Assembly: GCA_910585855.1 (NCBI GenBank)
Contig: CAJUGZ010000001.1
Coordinates: forward strand, 1-64,000
Length of the DNA stretch: 64,000 nt
Source of the DNA: an uncultured Lachnospiraceae bacterium
GTDB lineage: Bacteria; Bacillota_A; Clostridia; Lachnospirales; Lachnospiraceae
Direction: 5' to 3'
A program made the position numbers and the translations under genes. Below are positions 8,348 through 17,605 of this stretch, piece after piece. The notes under the pieces were generated by a model, which saw only the letters and a program-made list of their open reading frames with translations, was not told where the DNA came from and did not search any database. Positions within the stretch are counted from its first letter, which is position 1, and each line of letters opens with the position of its first letter.

Positions 8348-9556
8348 CTACTCCTCCGGAATTACTAATTTCTGTCCCGGCCAGATCCAATGTCCGTTGT
8401 CGGAACTACGCTTTCCATGTTTTTTTGCAGTTTCCTCGATTGACTCTTGATTTGCATTATAAATAACTGTATGTTTTATCCCACTTCCATAAAATTTTTT
8501 TGCAATCCCCCATAGAGTATCACCAGAAACAACAATATAAATATCGCCCTCTGTTCCTTCCTCTGCTCCATCCACTTCATCTGGAATTCGCCTTGCTGTA
8601 ACAGACACCTTATAGCCAGAAGACAAACTATGCTTCACTGTGTTTAAAAAGTATTTTCCACTTATTTTTCCTAATCCGGTAATATTTACAGTAGAAGCTG
8701 CAGTAAGAAAGATTGGAACTTTTAAAGTAAACTGCAGTGTTGTCATATTCCGATTCGCTTCTTTTAACTGTGCCTCCGCCTGTAGTTTGGCATCTACCTC
8801 ACTGTCTGCCTTTCCGCTTAATTCCAAAATACGTTCTCCACCTCCTACAGACGCTTCATAAGTTTTCCCATTTTCCGGATCAGTATAAGACATTTTCGCT
8901 CCTGTATAACTACCCTCAATTTCCGTCCGATAACTCCAAGACTGCATATCTTTCTGCGAAATTTCTGCAACAGCAGGCTTCTTTTCATATTCTTCCTCAT
9001 CATAAAGAATAATTTTCTCAGAATACACCTTCCGGTTAAATCCATAATTTTTACAAAGCTGCTGCAAAAACTCTGCATCCGTCTGCTTCTCTTGTTCAAT
9101 CGAAGAAAGTGAAACGGTTCTTTGAGAATCATAAATCAAACTCACTCCTGCATTACTCGCAATCTCTGCTGCCAGATCCTTTAAAGTAATATGATTCCAA
9201 GTATTTTTCTTCTTTGTTGATTTAAAAGAAGAGGAAATTGGAGCAGAAACTGCTTGAACGGTACAGGTAAGAGGGCTTCCTTGAAAAGATAATTCATCAA
9301 TTAAAAATGTCCCACATACCAAAGCCTCTGCTGCTCCATTCTCATAACGAATCAAAGAAGCATCCATTTTATCTTCTTTTTCCGGCATCCATGAATCTAA
9401 CCATCTAGCATCTATATTTTTCAAAGTTAAACTAATGCGATCACTCTCATCCGTTGCTTTATCTGTATAAGAAAAATTCTCCACATAGGTTTTTATTTCT
9501 TCTGAAATATTTTTTCCTTGATAAGCAACACTCAGCTCTGTTCTTCGTGCCTCCAT
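8348..9556 (-). CDS. Tail hub protein D with C-terminal LysM domain
   Basis: I choose ATG at 9556 (MEARRTELSVAYQGKNISEEI), seven bases after GGAGG. The first ~320 residues are of the P2 gpD / late-control family, forming the hub on which the spike and tube sit (FSYTDKATDESDRISLTLKNIDARWLDSWMPEKEDKM; the C-terminal hub part GLGKISGKYFLNTVKHSLSSGYKVSVTARR). Residues ~335-400 are a LysM peptidoglycan-binding domain (YIVVSGDTLWGIAKKFYGSG ... IWPGQKLVIPEE) with an insertion before the last strand. P2 gpD lacks LysM; the fusion probably helps the tail tip grip Gram-positive cell wall. Confidence 0.88.
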   Translation of the reverse strand: MEARRTELSVAYQGKNISEEIKTYVENFSYTDKATDESDRISLTLKNIDARWLDSWMPEKEDKMDASLIRYENGAAEALVCGTFLIDELSFQGSPLTCTVQAVSAPISSSFKSTKKKNTWNHITLKDLAAEIASNAGVSLIYDSQRTVSLSSIEQEKQTDAEFLQQLCKNYGFNRKVYSEKIILYDEEEYEKKPAVAEISQKDMQSWSYRTEIEGSYTGAKMSYTDPENGKTYEASVGGGERILELSGKADSEVDAKLQAEAQLKEANRNMTTLQFTLKVPIFLTAASTVNITGLGKISGKYFLNTVKHSLSSGYKVSVTARRIPDEVDGAEEGTEGDIYIVVSGDTLWGIAKKFYGSGIKHTVIYNANQESIEETAKKHGKRSSDNGHWIWPGQKLVIPEE

Positions 9557-9557
9557 C

Positions 9558-9764
9558 TCATTTCCTCCATGGCGGCAGTTCAATCTTACTGCCAACTTCT
9601 AATTCAGGCGTTTTTACTAATACTCCATCTGGAAAAATAAAATAAGAAATCAAATCTGGATTCTGCTCCATTAGAAAACCTGCTTTTGTTTCATCCTGAT
9701 AGACAGCCTTCGCAATCTGATCCCAAGTCTGTCCCTGTATAGTTCGATAAATCAAACTGTTCAT
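9558..9764 (-). CDS. Tail protein X (P2 gpX family)
   Basis: This 68-residue protein (MNSLIYRTIQGQTWDQIAKAVYQDETKAGFLMEQNPDLISYFIFPDGVLVKTPEL) shows the LysM-like fold of P2 gpX, a small tail protein encoded between tape measure and D. The ATG at 9764 overlaps the tape-measure stop (TGATG), so translation is coupled. It is followed by the hub gene after 1 nt. Confidence 0.87.
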   Translation of the reverse strand: MNSLIYRTIQGQTWDQIAKAVYQDETKAGFLMEQNPDLISYFIFPDGVLVKTPELEVGSKIELPPWRK

Positions 9765-12700
9765 CAAGTCGTCACCTCTCCTAAAGAAAATCGCTTTTGA
9801 TTTCTTAAAAACCGTAAAAGATGTTCTTCAAATTCATCCTCCGACATTTTCACTGTTTCCTTAATTTTTTCCTCTAATCCCCCCGAATCAGATTGAATCT
9901 GAAAAACCGGATTATAGAAAAACTGATAATTTTGATCTCCCAAATTTGTCTGTTCCTGCAAAGCAGAAAGAGCCTCTTCTGCTCGGCTTTTCGTCTGAAG
10001 AAAAGACATCTGCTCCACGATATTATTGATTTTACTAGAATAAAATCCTCCTCTATCTCCCTCTATACTAGAACGTATGTTCTTATCTTCACTTGATGAG
10101 AAAAAGCCAAGAGCTGCACCAGACTGCATCCAAATCTCCCTTGCCTGTTCTGGTCTACTAAAAGGAATCACTGCTTCTGCTCCTTCTTCTGCAATTTGTG
10201 CCAAATGCGGTATTGTAAAAATTCCACCTTCGGCATGTGCAGATACTGGAATAGATGTGACTATTACAGGCTGCTCATTATTTATAAAAGAAGATTCCTG
10301 ACTCCAAATAGAATAATCAAAATGTCCTCCATTTTCTTGTTCTATTTGCTTTACAATCTGATAAATATTTTGGTTTTGTTTTGACTCTGCAGCATAGGAA
10401 GCTGTACTTTGATAAGAATTTGTCAAATCTTTATTGGAAATGAAAGAAGTAATCTCTTCACTTTGCCGTTGAATCCATTCAGAATTTTCAATGTTTTGCA
10501 CATTTTGATTTTTCTGAATCAATCCTAACATCTGTCCAGATTGTAGCCAAATCTCCCTTGCCTGTTCCGGTCGCTTAAAAGGAATAACTGCCTCTGGCCC
10601 TTCTTCTGCAAATTGTGCAATGTGCGGAGTTGTAAAAATTCCACCTTCAGCATGTCCTTCTATTCCTTTCAAATCTTCTAACGATTTTTTGGAAACGTTT
10701 CCGGCAAAACTTTCCTGCATAGCAGATCTTGATCGACCTGCCCAAGAAATTTCTGTAGGAAGTCCAGTAGAATTACTTTTTACCCGAATCTCCAAATTTG
10801 CGTTTACAGTTGCCTGAATTCCTGATGCAAAAACATCCCGAAATTTTTGTTGCGTATGATGATACAAATCATTGATTCCCTCATCTAAAGTTGCTCTTCC
10901 GGTTTCAATTCCTTTGTGAACTTGCTCTGGCATCGCAATTCCTTGTTCTAAAAGATAATCAATTACTTCTTGATAGGCTTCATTGCCTTCTGCTGCTTCG
11001 CCAAGATAATAATAAAGTCCATCTATATCTCCAGCGAGTGCTTTTAATAAATATGTCTTTGTAATTCCTTCCGAAACTGCCTTTGGAACTGCTTCACCTT
11101 TTTCTAAATAAAGATCTCGTAACTCTTCCAATTTAGGAAGTTCCTCTTCCATTGGTAAAAGTAAGGAATCAATCGCTGCTCTAGTTTCCTGATCCAATCC
11201 ACTCTCACGAAAATCTTTTACTATAGCATCCAAATAGGCAGCTGGACGCTCCGCCCACTCTTGTAAGCTAGATTCCGTAAAATATTTATCTAAAATCTCA
11301 TCAAAACTTTGTATTGCGTCTTCTGCTTCTGGATAGAGTTTTAAAATTGTATCTGTCTGAAACCGAATTGCTTCCGTCCGACTCTCTGTTATATTAGATA
11401 AATAATTTTCATAAAATTCATTTGCTCCAAACTCATATTGTTCTTGTGTTATCTCACCACTTTGCTTTGCAGAACTCAACGCTGCTAACTCTTTTATATG
11501 AACTTCCCGATATGCTTCATCTGATTCAGCTACTTTTTGTGCTAATTCTTCCTGTGTTGCCTGAAAACTTTCAACATCTATATCTTTTCCAGAAAGTTCC
11601 ATTTCAAGAGCCTTGAACTCAGCCTCCTGCTCACTAGCGACAATCGCCTTCTGAATATTTGCCATTTGTTGCTGAAGTTCCGATATGACTTTTGCTTCGT
11701 CAATCGTAAGTAAACCATCCGAAAAAGCCTCTGTCACAGCAACATTTAACATTCCCCCAAGGCGTTCTAATTCACTATAACTGTTCTCATAAAAAGAATT
11801 AATCTGATTAACGATCGTTTGTCGTTCAATATCACCCTCTGCAAAAACAGCTAGATGCAGACTTAATGCATATTGTTCCTGTCGCAAAAGATCCTTTGTC
11901 TGCCAAATATATTCCTGAATCTCTTCCTGATAGCTTTCCTTATCTTCTTCCGAAAGCTCCATCCCAATCGAGAGCTTCCAGTTCATCTTATTAATCGCAT
12001 TTACACTATCCTGAATATTCTTTTGAATCGCATCTGACTTTCCAAATTCCTCCAATGCCTGTTGTGCAGCTTTTAAACCCCTGCTACCAGTCAAATATTC
12101 TGCTACTTCTTGAATTTCAGACATGGAAAGAGAAATCTCTCCAAAATGCTCTGCTAGATTTTGATTTTTTAAATCTTCACTAGCTATCTTCATATGAGCA
12201 ACTGCTCCGCCTACTACACCAATAGCAGCAGCTACACCAGCAATTCCTGCTGCAACTGGATTTGTAAAAACCAAGGCAGCAGCTTTCATTGCCTTTGTTA
12301 AAGACAAAACGCCGGATGTTACTTTATAAGCCACAATAACAGATCCAATCGCTGCAATCCCATCCGCAATAACAGCTGGATGCTCAAAAAACCAGCCTCC
12401 TACTGCTCGAAGCGGCTCGGACATTTCCCAAAATACACCTATTACTTCTTTTAACTGTCGAATAGCAACTGGAACTTTCTTTATAATTCCATCCGAAACC
12501 TTCTCAATGACATGACTTGATTTTAATTCTCGTGTGGCAGCGGAAACAAACTCCGTAATAAGCTGTGTTCCCTGACGCAAAGGCTCTTTTATCTCGTCAT
12601 AAATTTCAATTCCAAGCCCCTCTGCTGCACTTTTTAAAAGCGTCAAATCTCCTCTCAAATTATCAAGTCGAATTCCTGCCATAGCTTTGGCTGCTCCAGA

Positions 12701-13747
12701 AGAATCTTCAATCGCTACCTGTAACTTTCGATAATCTGCTTCACTTGCATTTACAATAGAAAGTAACCCTGACATTGCTGTTTTCCCAGCAATACTTTCC
12801 GCATTAGCAGCCTGCTCACTTTCTGTCATTTGCGCAAAAGCAAATCTTAAATCATCCATGACTTCATGAAGTTCTCGCATACTACCATCTGCATTCGTAG
12901 AAGAAATCTCTAAATCACCAAATGCAGCTGCACTTAGCTTCGTTCCAGATGCCATCTCTACCATGATTTTCCGAAGTTGTGTACCAGCCATTTCTGATTT
13001 AATACCAGCGTTTGCCATAAGTCCGGCATAAGTAGCCACATCCTTTATGTCATAGCCAAGCGATCCTGCAATAGAAGCTGCATACTTAAAAGTTTCACCC
13101 ATCATCGCCACATTAGTATTTGAATTGCTAGAGGCAGCAGCTAAAACATCTGCAAACTCAGCCGTATCTGATGCCGCAAGTCCAAATGCAGTTAGTGCAT
13201 CTGTCACAATATCTGCTGTTGTTCCAAGATCCTCTCCAGAGGCAGCAGCCAAATTTAAAAGCGGATCAATTCCATCTAGCATATCCTGTGTCTTCCAGCC
13301 AGCCATTGCCATATATTCCATGGCTTCGCCTGCTTCTGTTGCAGAAAAAGCAGTGTTTTCTCCTAACTCTTTTGCTTTTTCCGTCAAATCCTCAAATTCA
13401 CTTCCAGAAGCTCCGCTGATCGCCTGTACAGTAGACATTTGTGCTTCAAAATCGCTTCCGACTGTAACAGAGGCAGCAGCAATCGCTGCTGTAGCAACAG
13501 TCGCCACTTCTGCAGCTTGTGCTATTGCATGAAAAGTGTTTTCTGCAAAACCAGAGAGTTTTTCAAATCCTCCTCTTGTCGATTCAAAACTTTCTGAAAA
13601 AGAATGTTTGACATCATTGCTTGAAACAACAGCATGTCTTGCGATCTTATTTAATTCTGATTTTGTAGTAGAAACCGATGCAGGAAGTGATTTTGCAATT
13701 TCTCCTGCAATTTTAATCGCAATTTCATATTCTTTTCTGCTTGCCAC
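9764..13747 (-). CDS. Tail tape measure protein
   Basis: At 1,327 residues this is the longest gene of the late operon. The N-terminal ~350 residues are the TP901-type tape-measure core (QMSTVQAISGASGSEFEDLTEKAKELGENTAFSATEAGEAMEYMAMAGW; AGTQLRKIMVEMA). A hydrophobic stretch follows near residues 460-515, then long coiled coils. The C-terminal region has two copies of an AEGGIFTxPHxAQxAEEGxEAVIPFxRPEQAREIW block. The start is GTG at 13747, preceded by GAGGTGG and lying inside the gpE' extension frame. The tape measure sets tail length and is ejected ahead of the DNA. Confidence 0.93.
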   Translation of the reverse strand: MASRKEYEIAIKIAGEIAKSLPASVSTTKSELNKIARHAVVSSNDVKHSFSESFESTRGGFEKLSGFAENTFHAIAQAAEVATVATAAIAAASVTVGSDFEAQMSTVQAISGASGSEFEDLTEKAKELGENTAFSATEAGEAMEYMAMAGWKTQDMLDGIDPLLNLAAASGEDLGTTADIVTDALTAFGLAASDTAEFADVLAAASSNSNTNVAMMGETFKYAASIAGSLGYDIKDVATYAGLMANAGIKSEMAGTQLRKIMVEMASGTKLSAAAFGDLEISSTNADGSMRELHEVMDDLRFAFAQMTESEQAANAESIAGKTAMSGLLSIVNASEADYRKLQVAIEDSSGAAKAMAGIRLDNLRGDLTLLKSAAEGLGIEIYDEIKEPLRQGTQLITEFVSAATRELKSSHVIEKVSDGIIKKVPVAIRQLKEVIGVFWEMSEPLRAVGGWFFEHPAVIADGIAAIGSVIVAYKVTSGVLSLTKAMKAAALVFTNPVAAGIAGVAAAIGVVGGAVAHMKIASEDLKNQNLAEHFGEISLSMSEIQEVAEYLTGSRGLKAAQQALEEFGKSDAIQKNIQDSVNAINKMNWKLSIGMELSEEDKESYQEEIQEYIWQTKDLLRQEQYALSLHLAVFAEGDIERQTIVNQINSFYENSYSELERLGGMLNVAVTEAFSDGLLTIDEAKVISELQQQMANIQKAIVASEQEAEFKALEMELSGKDIDVESFQATQEELAQKVAESDEAYREVHIKELAALSSAKQSGEITQEQYEFGANEFYENYLSNITESRTEAIRFQTDTILKLYPEAEDAIQSFDEILDKYFTESSLQEWAERPAAYLDAIVKDFRESGLDQETRAAIDSLLLPMEEELPKLEELRDLYLEKGEAVPKAVSEGITKTYLLKALAGDIDGLYYYLGEAAEGNEAYQEVIDYLLEQGIAMPEQVHKGIETGRATLDEGINDLYHHTQQKFRDVFASGIQATVNANLEIRVKSNSTGLPTEISWAGRSRSAMQESFAGNVSKKSLEDLKGIEGHAEGGIFTTPHIAQFAEEGPEAVIPFKRPEQAREIWLQSGQMLGLIQKNQNVQNIENSEWIQRQSEEITSFISNKDLTNSYQSTASYAAESKQNQNIYQIVKQIEQENGGHFDYSIWSQESSFINNEQPVIVTSIPVSAHAEGGIFTIPHLAQIAEEGAEAVIPFSRPEQAREIWMQSGAALGFFSSSEDKNIRSSIEGDRGGFYSSKINNIVEQMSFLQTKSRAEEALSALQEQTNLGDQNYQFFYNPVFQIQSDSGGLEEKIKETVKMSEDEFEEHLLRFLRNQKRFSLGEVTT

Positions 13748-14182
13748 ACTCTGCCACCTCTTTTACAATCTCCAAAAATTCTTCTACTGTCACATTATAA
13801 AGGAAATCCAAAGATGCACTTCCTTTATAGGATAATTGAATCGCTAACTTTCTTAGTGCTTTTCCATCTCCCGGCTTCAATCCTGTGGATACAAAAAAGA
13901 CCGCACAACATTTTTTACTTCTTTTCCTTCTGCCGTTGGAAGATTTTCAAAAAACTCAATCGGTAAACTGGTTGCTTTTGCAGCTAAAAAGCAACAATAT
14001 TCCATACTTGCCTCCTGCACTGCATAATAACTTCCCTGCCGAGCCAGCATTTTTTCAGCTTCAATCATATCTGAAACCTTCAATTTCTCTAAACCACTCA
14101 GATTAATTTCCTGATAAGTTTTTCCCTCAAACTGATAAGGGCTACTCAACTGAATTTTTCCATCTCTTTTTTCCTTTTCCAT
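13725..14182 (-). CDS. Tail assembly chaperone gpE-E' fusion by -1 frameshift
   Basis: The frame of gpE contains T TTT TTG at 13892-13898, the slip sequence used by P2 gene E. A -1 slip there bypasses the gpE stop at 13877 and opens a frame of about 56 residues (VSTGLKPGDGKALRKLAIQ ... VEEFLEIVKEVAECGKQKRI) ending at 13725, inside the start of the tape-measure gene. Position, slip sequence and length all match the conserved E+E' (lambda G-GT) arrangement. The two products at a fixed ratio chaperone the tape measure. Frameshifting itself is inferred. Confidence 0.85.
13877..14182 (-). CDS. Tail assembly chaperone gpE
   Basis: The protein (~101 residues from ATG at 14182, which overlaps the tube-gene stop as TGATG) has the compact phage tail-assembly chaperone pattern (IQLSSPYQFEGKTYQEINLSGLEKLKVSDMIEAEKML). 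This corresponds to the P2 gpE family. It follows sheath and tube genes and precedes the tape measure. Its last codons hold the slippery heptamer that gives the longer E-E' product. It acts in the cytoplasm during tail assembly and is not part of the virion in P2. Confidence 0.87.
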   Translation of the reverse strand: MEKEKRDGKIQLSSPYQFEGKTYQEINLSGLEKLKVSDMIEAEKMLARQGSYYAVQEASMEYCCFLAAKATSLPIEFFENLPTAEGKEVKNVVRSFLYPQD

Positions 14183-14697
14183 CAACACATATTCCTCACT
14201 TTCTTCAACAAATCCACACCATCTACAGAAAAGATAGAATTAAATTTATCAATTTCCATCTTCTCTTTTCCATCTACTTCAATTTTAATATAGTTCAAAT
14301 TCAACTTAATTTTACTTCCCATCTGGGAAGCAATTTTGACATCTCCCAGTGTAATATCATTTGACTTCCCTCTTACTACAATTCGAAGCTGCACTACATC
14401 TGTCGCACAGGTTTCTAAATCCGTAACCTGTATCGCACCTCTCAAAGTCAATTCAATTCCTTCGGAAGGGTCAACTAATTTAAATACATCATCTGACAAC
14501 GTTCGGAAAGAAATCTCCATTGTGATATTATCTGTTTGTCCTAATACACTTTCATCAAAATCCCCTAAAAAACCAGCACCATTAATAGTTGCTGTTTTTG
14601 TAACAATTTGTGGCAAGGTCACTTGTTCTGCTACCCCTACAAGCACCGTTCCTTTTTTATACATACGAAAATTATTAATAACTGAAGGAAATCTCAT
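14182..14697 (-). CDS. Major tail tube protein (P2 gpFII family)
   Basis: This 171-residue protein begins MRFPSVINNFRMYKKGTVLVGVAEQVTLPQIVTKTATINGAGFLGDFDESVLGQTDNITMEISFRTL. The pattern is diagnostic for the P2 FII / contractile tail tube family (VxNFxxYxxGxxLxGxaeevtLP). The tube forms the inner channel around which the sheath contracts. It follows the sheath gene by 12 nt and overlaps the chaperone gene. Confidence 0.93.
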   Translation of the reverse strand: MRFPSVINNFRMYKKGTVLVGVAEQVTLPQIVTKTATINGAGFLGDFDESVLGQTDNITMEISFRTLSDDVFKLVDPSEGIELTLRGAIQVTDLETCATDVVQLRIVVRGKSNDITLGDVKIASQMGSKIKLNLNYIKIEVDGKEKMEIDKFNSIFSVDGVDLLKKVRNMC

Positions 14698-14709
14698 ATT
14701 TTTTCACTC

Positions 14710-16143
14710 CTAACTTAAGGCAGTTTCTAAAGCGTCTATATCAAATTCAAGCGTATTCTTAATATACTCCGCTGGCGGATAAGGTGCTAAATATTGATGG
14801 AATACAATCTGCCCGTTTAAAATCTGTGTTATCGGATTCTCTTCTGCAACATACTCCATTCTTGCTCCAGCACATTTTCCCATTGCTACATAGCTATTTC
14901 CTCGAATATTTTCCGAATCTATAATAGATTCAATTAAAATCTTATTTAGTGGCTGATCCACTTTTTGGAAATATGTTAAAATAAAGCTATTTGCCCACCA
15001 AGAGAAGAAACGGCGGCAATTAATCCAGCGATCTTTTGGGTCAGTCGTCCCCGGATAAGCAGTTGTATTACTTCCCCACGCTCGATACCCACTCGCATTT
15101 ATAACGGTTACAATACCAGCTGCATTGACCATATTCGCCTGTACCTGATCCAAATTTACTTCCGTTCCATCCTTTAAAACTGATCCAGTTACTCCTAACA
15201 ATTTATTGGATAGTGTGAGCGATGGAACATCATCGTTCTGTGCATCCTGATGAGCGAGTGAAGCAGCATAAACAGAAGAATAATAAACCAGATCATCCCC
15301 TAATTTCAGCATTGGCCACAAGGCAATCATATGTTCGCCCACAAGTCCATTCTTATTTTTATATTCTAGAATATCACTATACTTTTTCACCTGTTCCGTA
15401 TCGAGATCAACCACACATTCACAACGGAAACAACCGTTAATATTCTCACATTTTGCACTCATCATAATAGCTACCCTTGGATCGCAACTCCATTTTGGTG
15501 CTAAAATAAGTCCGGGAACTAATCCAAACTTCGGATAAACTTTTCTCACTAACTCTAGCCCAGTTTCTTTTCCAGATACAACATCATATCCTCCAATAAT
15601 ATCCTCTGCTGTTACCGCATCTGGATCAATAATTTCACCAGAAACCAAAACCTCCGTTAATTCCTCTTCACCTAAAAAAGTAATAACTGCAAAATTGTCC
15701 TGATTAAATGCTACAGTATAATCAACTTCTTCTTGAAGTACAGTTTCTCCATTTTTTACAACTAAAGAATAAAGTAAAACTCCATCCTCCGAAATGATCA
15801 CTTGCTTTTCTTTTACCGGATAACCCTTCTCTTCTAATTCCTTTTTATGTACAGCTGGATCTAATACATTACATAAAATAATTGGTGCAATGCCTTTTTG
15901 TGAAAGACTAATGTGCATTGAAGCACAAAGTGTATACTTTTCAAAGTCACTCGAATAACCCAGAGTTTCTGCTGCCTCTTTGAAATTGCTAAACAAATAT
16001 AATTCATTTGCTGCCTTTTTGGGGTCGGCAGCTAAATGTACAGGTGCTGTTCCAAATACAATCTGTAAACCAGCAGTTCCTGTAATTGGTGCAATCACCT
16101 TTGTCGCTGCTTCATCTACTTGTATTCCATGTAAATAAGCCAT
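14710..16143 (-). CDS. Tail sheath protein (P2 gpFI family)
   Basis: This 477-residue protein has the sheath family signature: the start MAYLHGIQVDEAATKVIAPITGTAGLQIVFGTAPVH, the central domain with APKWSCDPRVAIMMSAKCENINGCFRCECVVDLD, and the C-terminal WINCRRFFSWWANSFILTYFQKVDQPLNKILIESIIDSENIRGNSYVAMGKC. It forms the contractile outer tube of a myovirus. It opens the tail part of the late operon, directly followed by the tube gene. Confidence 0.94.
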   Translation of the reverse strand: MAYLHGIQVDEAATKVIAPITGTAGLQIVFGTAPVHLAADPKKAANELYLFSNFKEAAETLGYSSDFEKYTLCASMHISLSQKGIAPIILCNVLDPAVHKKELEEKGYPVKEKQVIISEDGVLLYSLVVKNGETVLQEEVDYTVAFNQDNFAVITFLGEEELTEVLVSGEIIDPDAVTAEDIIGGYDVVSGKETGLELVRKVYPKFGLVPGLILAPKWSCDPRVAIMMSAKCENINGCFRCECVVDLDTEQVKKYSDILEYKNKNGLVGEHMIALWPMLKLGDDLVYYSSVYAASLAHQDAQNDDVPSLTLSNKLLGVTGSVLKDGTEVNLDQVQANMVNAAGIVTVINASGYRAWGSNTTAYPGTTDPKDRWINCRRFFSWWANSFILTYFQKVDQPLNKILIESIIDSENIRGNSYVAMGKCAGARMEYVAEENPITQILNGQIVFHQYLAPYPPAEYIKNTLEFDIDALETALS

Positions 16144-16153
16144 TGTTCTCCTC

Positions 16154-16492
16154 CTAACTTAATTCCTGCGATTTTTTATACAACATGGAAAGCGCACTAC
16201 CTTTTTCTCTTAACTTCTGATTTACCTCTGGAAGTTTTTCTGGTGAAACTAGTAAATTTTTCAAAAAAGGATGCTCTTTTATTTTTTCTTCTAATACTTC
16301 TGGCAGTCCATTCGTAAAAGTTGTATTCTTCTGTACAACATTTTTTAGACTTGCTCCAATATAAATTACTGTCTTTTTCTCCACTTTTTTCTTAAGCCGA
16401 TTCTCTGATTTCTTTTCCAATTTAGGCTGCACCTCCTGCATCTGACCTTCTACTTTTTCTTTTTGTTCTCCCTCTTTTTTCACGTTCAACAA
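16154..16492 (-). CDS. Hypothetical phage protein, lysine/glutamate-rich
   Basis: I do not recognise a family. The protein (112 residues) has a charged N-terminal half (KKEGEQKEKVEGQMQEVQPKLEKKSENRLKKKVEKK) followed by a short folded-looking part (TVIYIGASLKNVVQKNTTFTNGLPEVLEEKIKEHPFLKNLLVSPEKLPEV). The second part is reminiscent of small proteins found just before the sheath gene in Mu-like and clostridial myophages. It overlaps the previous gene by 7 nt and is 10 nt from the sheath gene, so it is surely part of the morphogenetic operon. Confidence 0.7.
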   Translation of the reverse strand: MLNVKKEGEQKEKVEGQMQEVQPKLEKKSENRLKKKVEKKTVIYIGASLKNVVQKNTTFTNGLPEVLEEKIKEHPFLKNLLVSPEKLPEVNQKLREKGSALSMLYKKSQELS

Positions 16493-16956
16493 AATCCCTC
16501 CTCTTGACTTGCTGTGATTCTTGTAGGATGTTGAAAAATCATCTCCAAAATTCCATAGGAAAAAGGATAATACTCTTCACCTGTTAAAGCCCAATTTATA
16601 TCACCTTTTCTCCAAAAATTTTCTAACTGACGATTCTCCATAAAACGCTGCATCACTCGCTCCATAATTACCATAAGATCCATATGCTCCTGCATTTTCA
16701 AATCATCAAGAATCCCAAATTGAAGAATCACTCTCGTTTCATTTTTATCAAAAGAATCTGATACTCTTCCTTCATCTAACATTACAATACAATAAGGATA
16801 AAACTGCTCTTCTTCTCCATCAGATTCTTTTAATGGAAGTGTTTGTGGAAAAACATTCACCTTTCTTTGATTTCCTTCCAAATCAGAAAAAGTAAAATCG
16901 CTTACAACCTTTTTTATCTCATCACAAAGCTGTTTTTGTAATATTAACGGCGTCAT
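16486..16956 (-). CDS. Probable tail terminator / completion protein
   Basis: This 156-residue protein (MTPLILQKQLCDEIKKVVSDFTFSDLEGNQRKVNVFPQTLPLKES ... EEQFYPYCIVMLDEGRVSDSF ... TRVILQFGILDD) has the alternating pattern of phage tail-terminator proteins: an N-terminal helix, PYCIV-type strand and ILFGxxD-type strand. In this position (after gpZ, before sheath) such a protein caps the tail tube and joins it to the head. The assignment rests on position and pattern, not on a firm motif. Confidence 0.65.
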   Translation of the reverse strand: MTPLILQKQLCDEIKKVVSDFTFSDLEGNQRKVNVFPQTLPLKESDGEEEQFYPYCIVMLDEGRVSDSFDKNETRVILQFGILDDLKMQEHMDLMVIMERVMQRFMENRQLENFWRKGDINWALTGEEYYPFSYGILEMIFQHPTRITASQEEGFC

Positions 16957-16960
16957 TTTT

Positions 16961-17605
16961 TTATCCTTTCAATTTTCCAAATAACATCTGTGCTGCATTT
17001 TCCCGGATTGTTTTCCAAATAACAGCGTCTACTTCATTTCTTACATCTCTTTGAGTAGCGAGCTGTGGAATGGATACACTATATAAACTTCTAATTTTTG
17101 TTAAATCCCAGTGTTTGCTCGCCCTCTCTGCTCGTTCCTTTGGATTGGAATATGTTTCTCCCAAAACTCTTTGCACAACTGCTTTATGTCCATTACTCCC
17201 ATTTCCATTTTTAAATTCTGTTACAAAAGCCTTTAATCCATCTTTTTCTAAACTTTTTAAATCACCAGCACGATATACTTTGGCTTTTATTACACTTGGA
17301 CGTTTCTTTCCGGATTCTGCTGAATATACCCGAAAAGGAGAAACCTTATAATCACCTAATTCTCGGGCATTTCCTTTTACACGTAACTCTGCAGTTAAAT
17401 TTGATAAAACCGCACTTCTCCTACTAGTTGCCGCTTCTACCTCTTTTTTAGTAATCATAAATCGCCCTTTTATATCATCTGCCAGTCTTTGTTGTGCCTT
17501 TTTTGCTGCCCGATTCAAAACATCTTTCATCTCTCTTCGATTATTCTCTAAGCATTGGATTTCCTCTGATACTTTCTCAAATCCATTGATTGAAACCCGA
17601 ATCAA
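16961..17605 (-). CDS. Minor tail protein Z family
   Basis: This 214-residue protein reads MIRVSINGFEKVSEEIQCLENNRREMKDVLNRAAKKAQQRLADDIKGRFMITKKEVEAA, followed by a basic beta-rich middle. It resembles the lambda gpZ / minor tail Z family, which is needed to position the DNA end at the head-tail junction. Its location between the connector genes and the tail terminator agrees with that. It overlaps the upstream connector gene by 4 nt. Confidence 0.75.
   Translation of the reverse strand: MIRVSINGFEKVSEEIQCLENNRREMKDVLNRAAKKAQQRLADDIKGRFMITKKEVEAATSRRSAVLSNLTAELRVKGNARELGDYKVSPFRVYSAESGKKRPSVIKAKVYRAGDLKSLEKDGLKAFVTEFKNGNGSNGHKAVVQRVLGETYSNPKERAERASKHWDLTKIRSLYSVSIPQLATQRDVRNEVDAVIWKTIRENAAQMLFGKLKG

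Noticed and set aside
13125..13532. Long Ala/Ser-rich open frame antisense to the tape-measure gene
   Set aside because: It is the mirror of codon bias in the tape-measure coding sequence and has no ribosome site.
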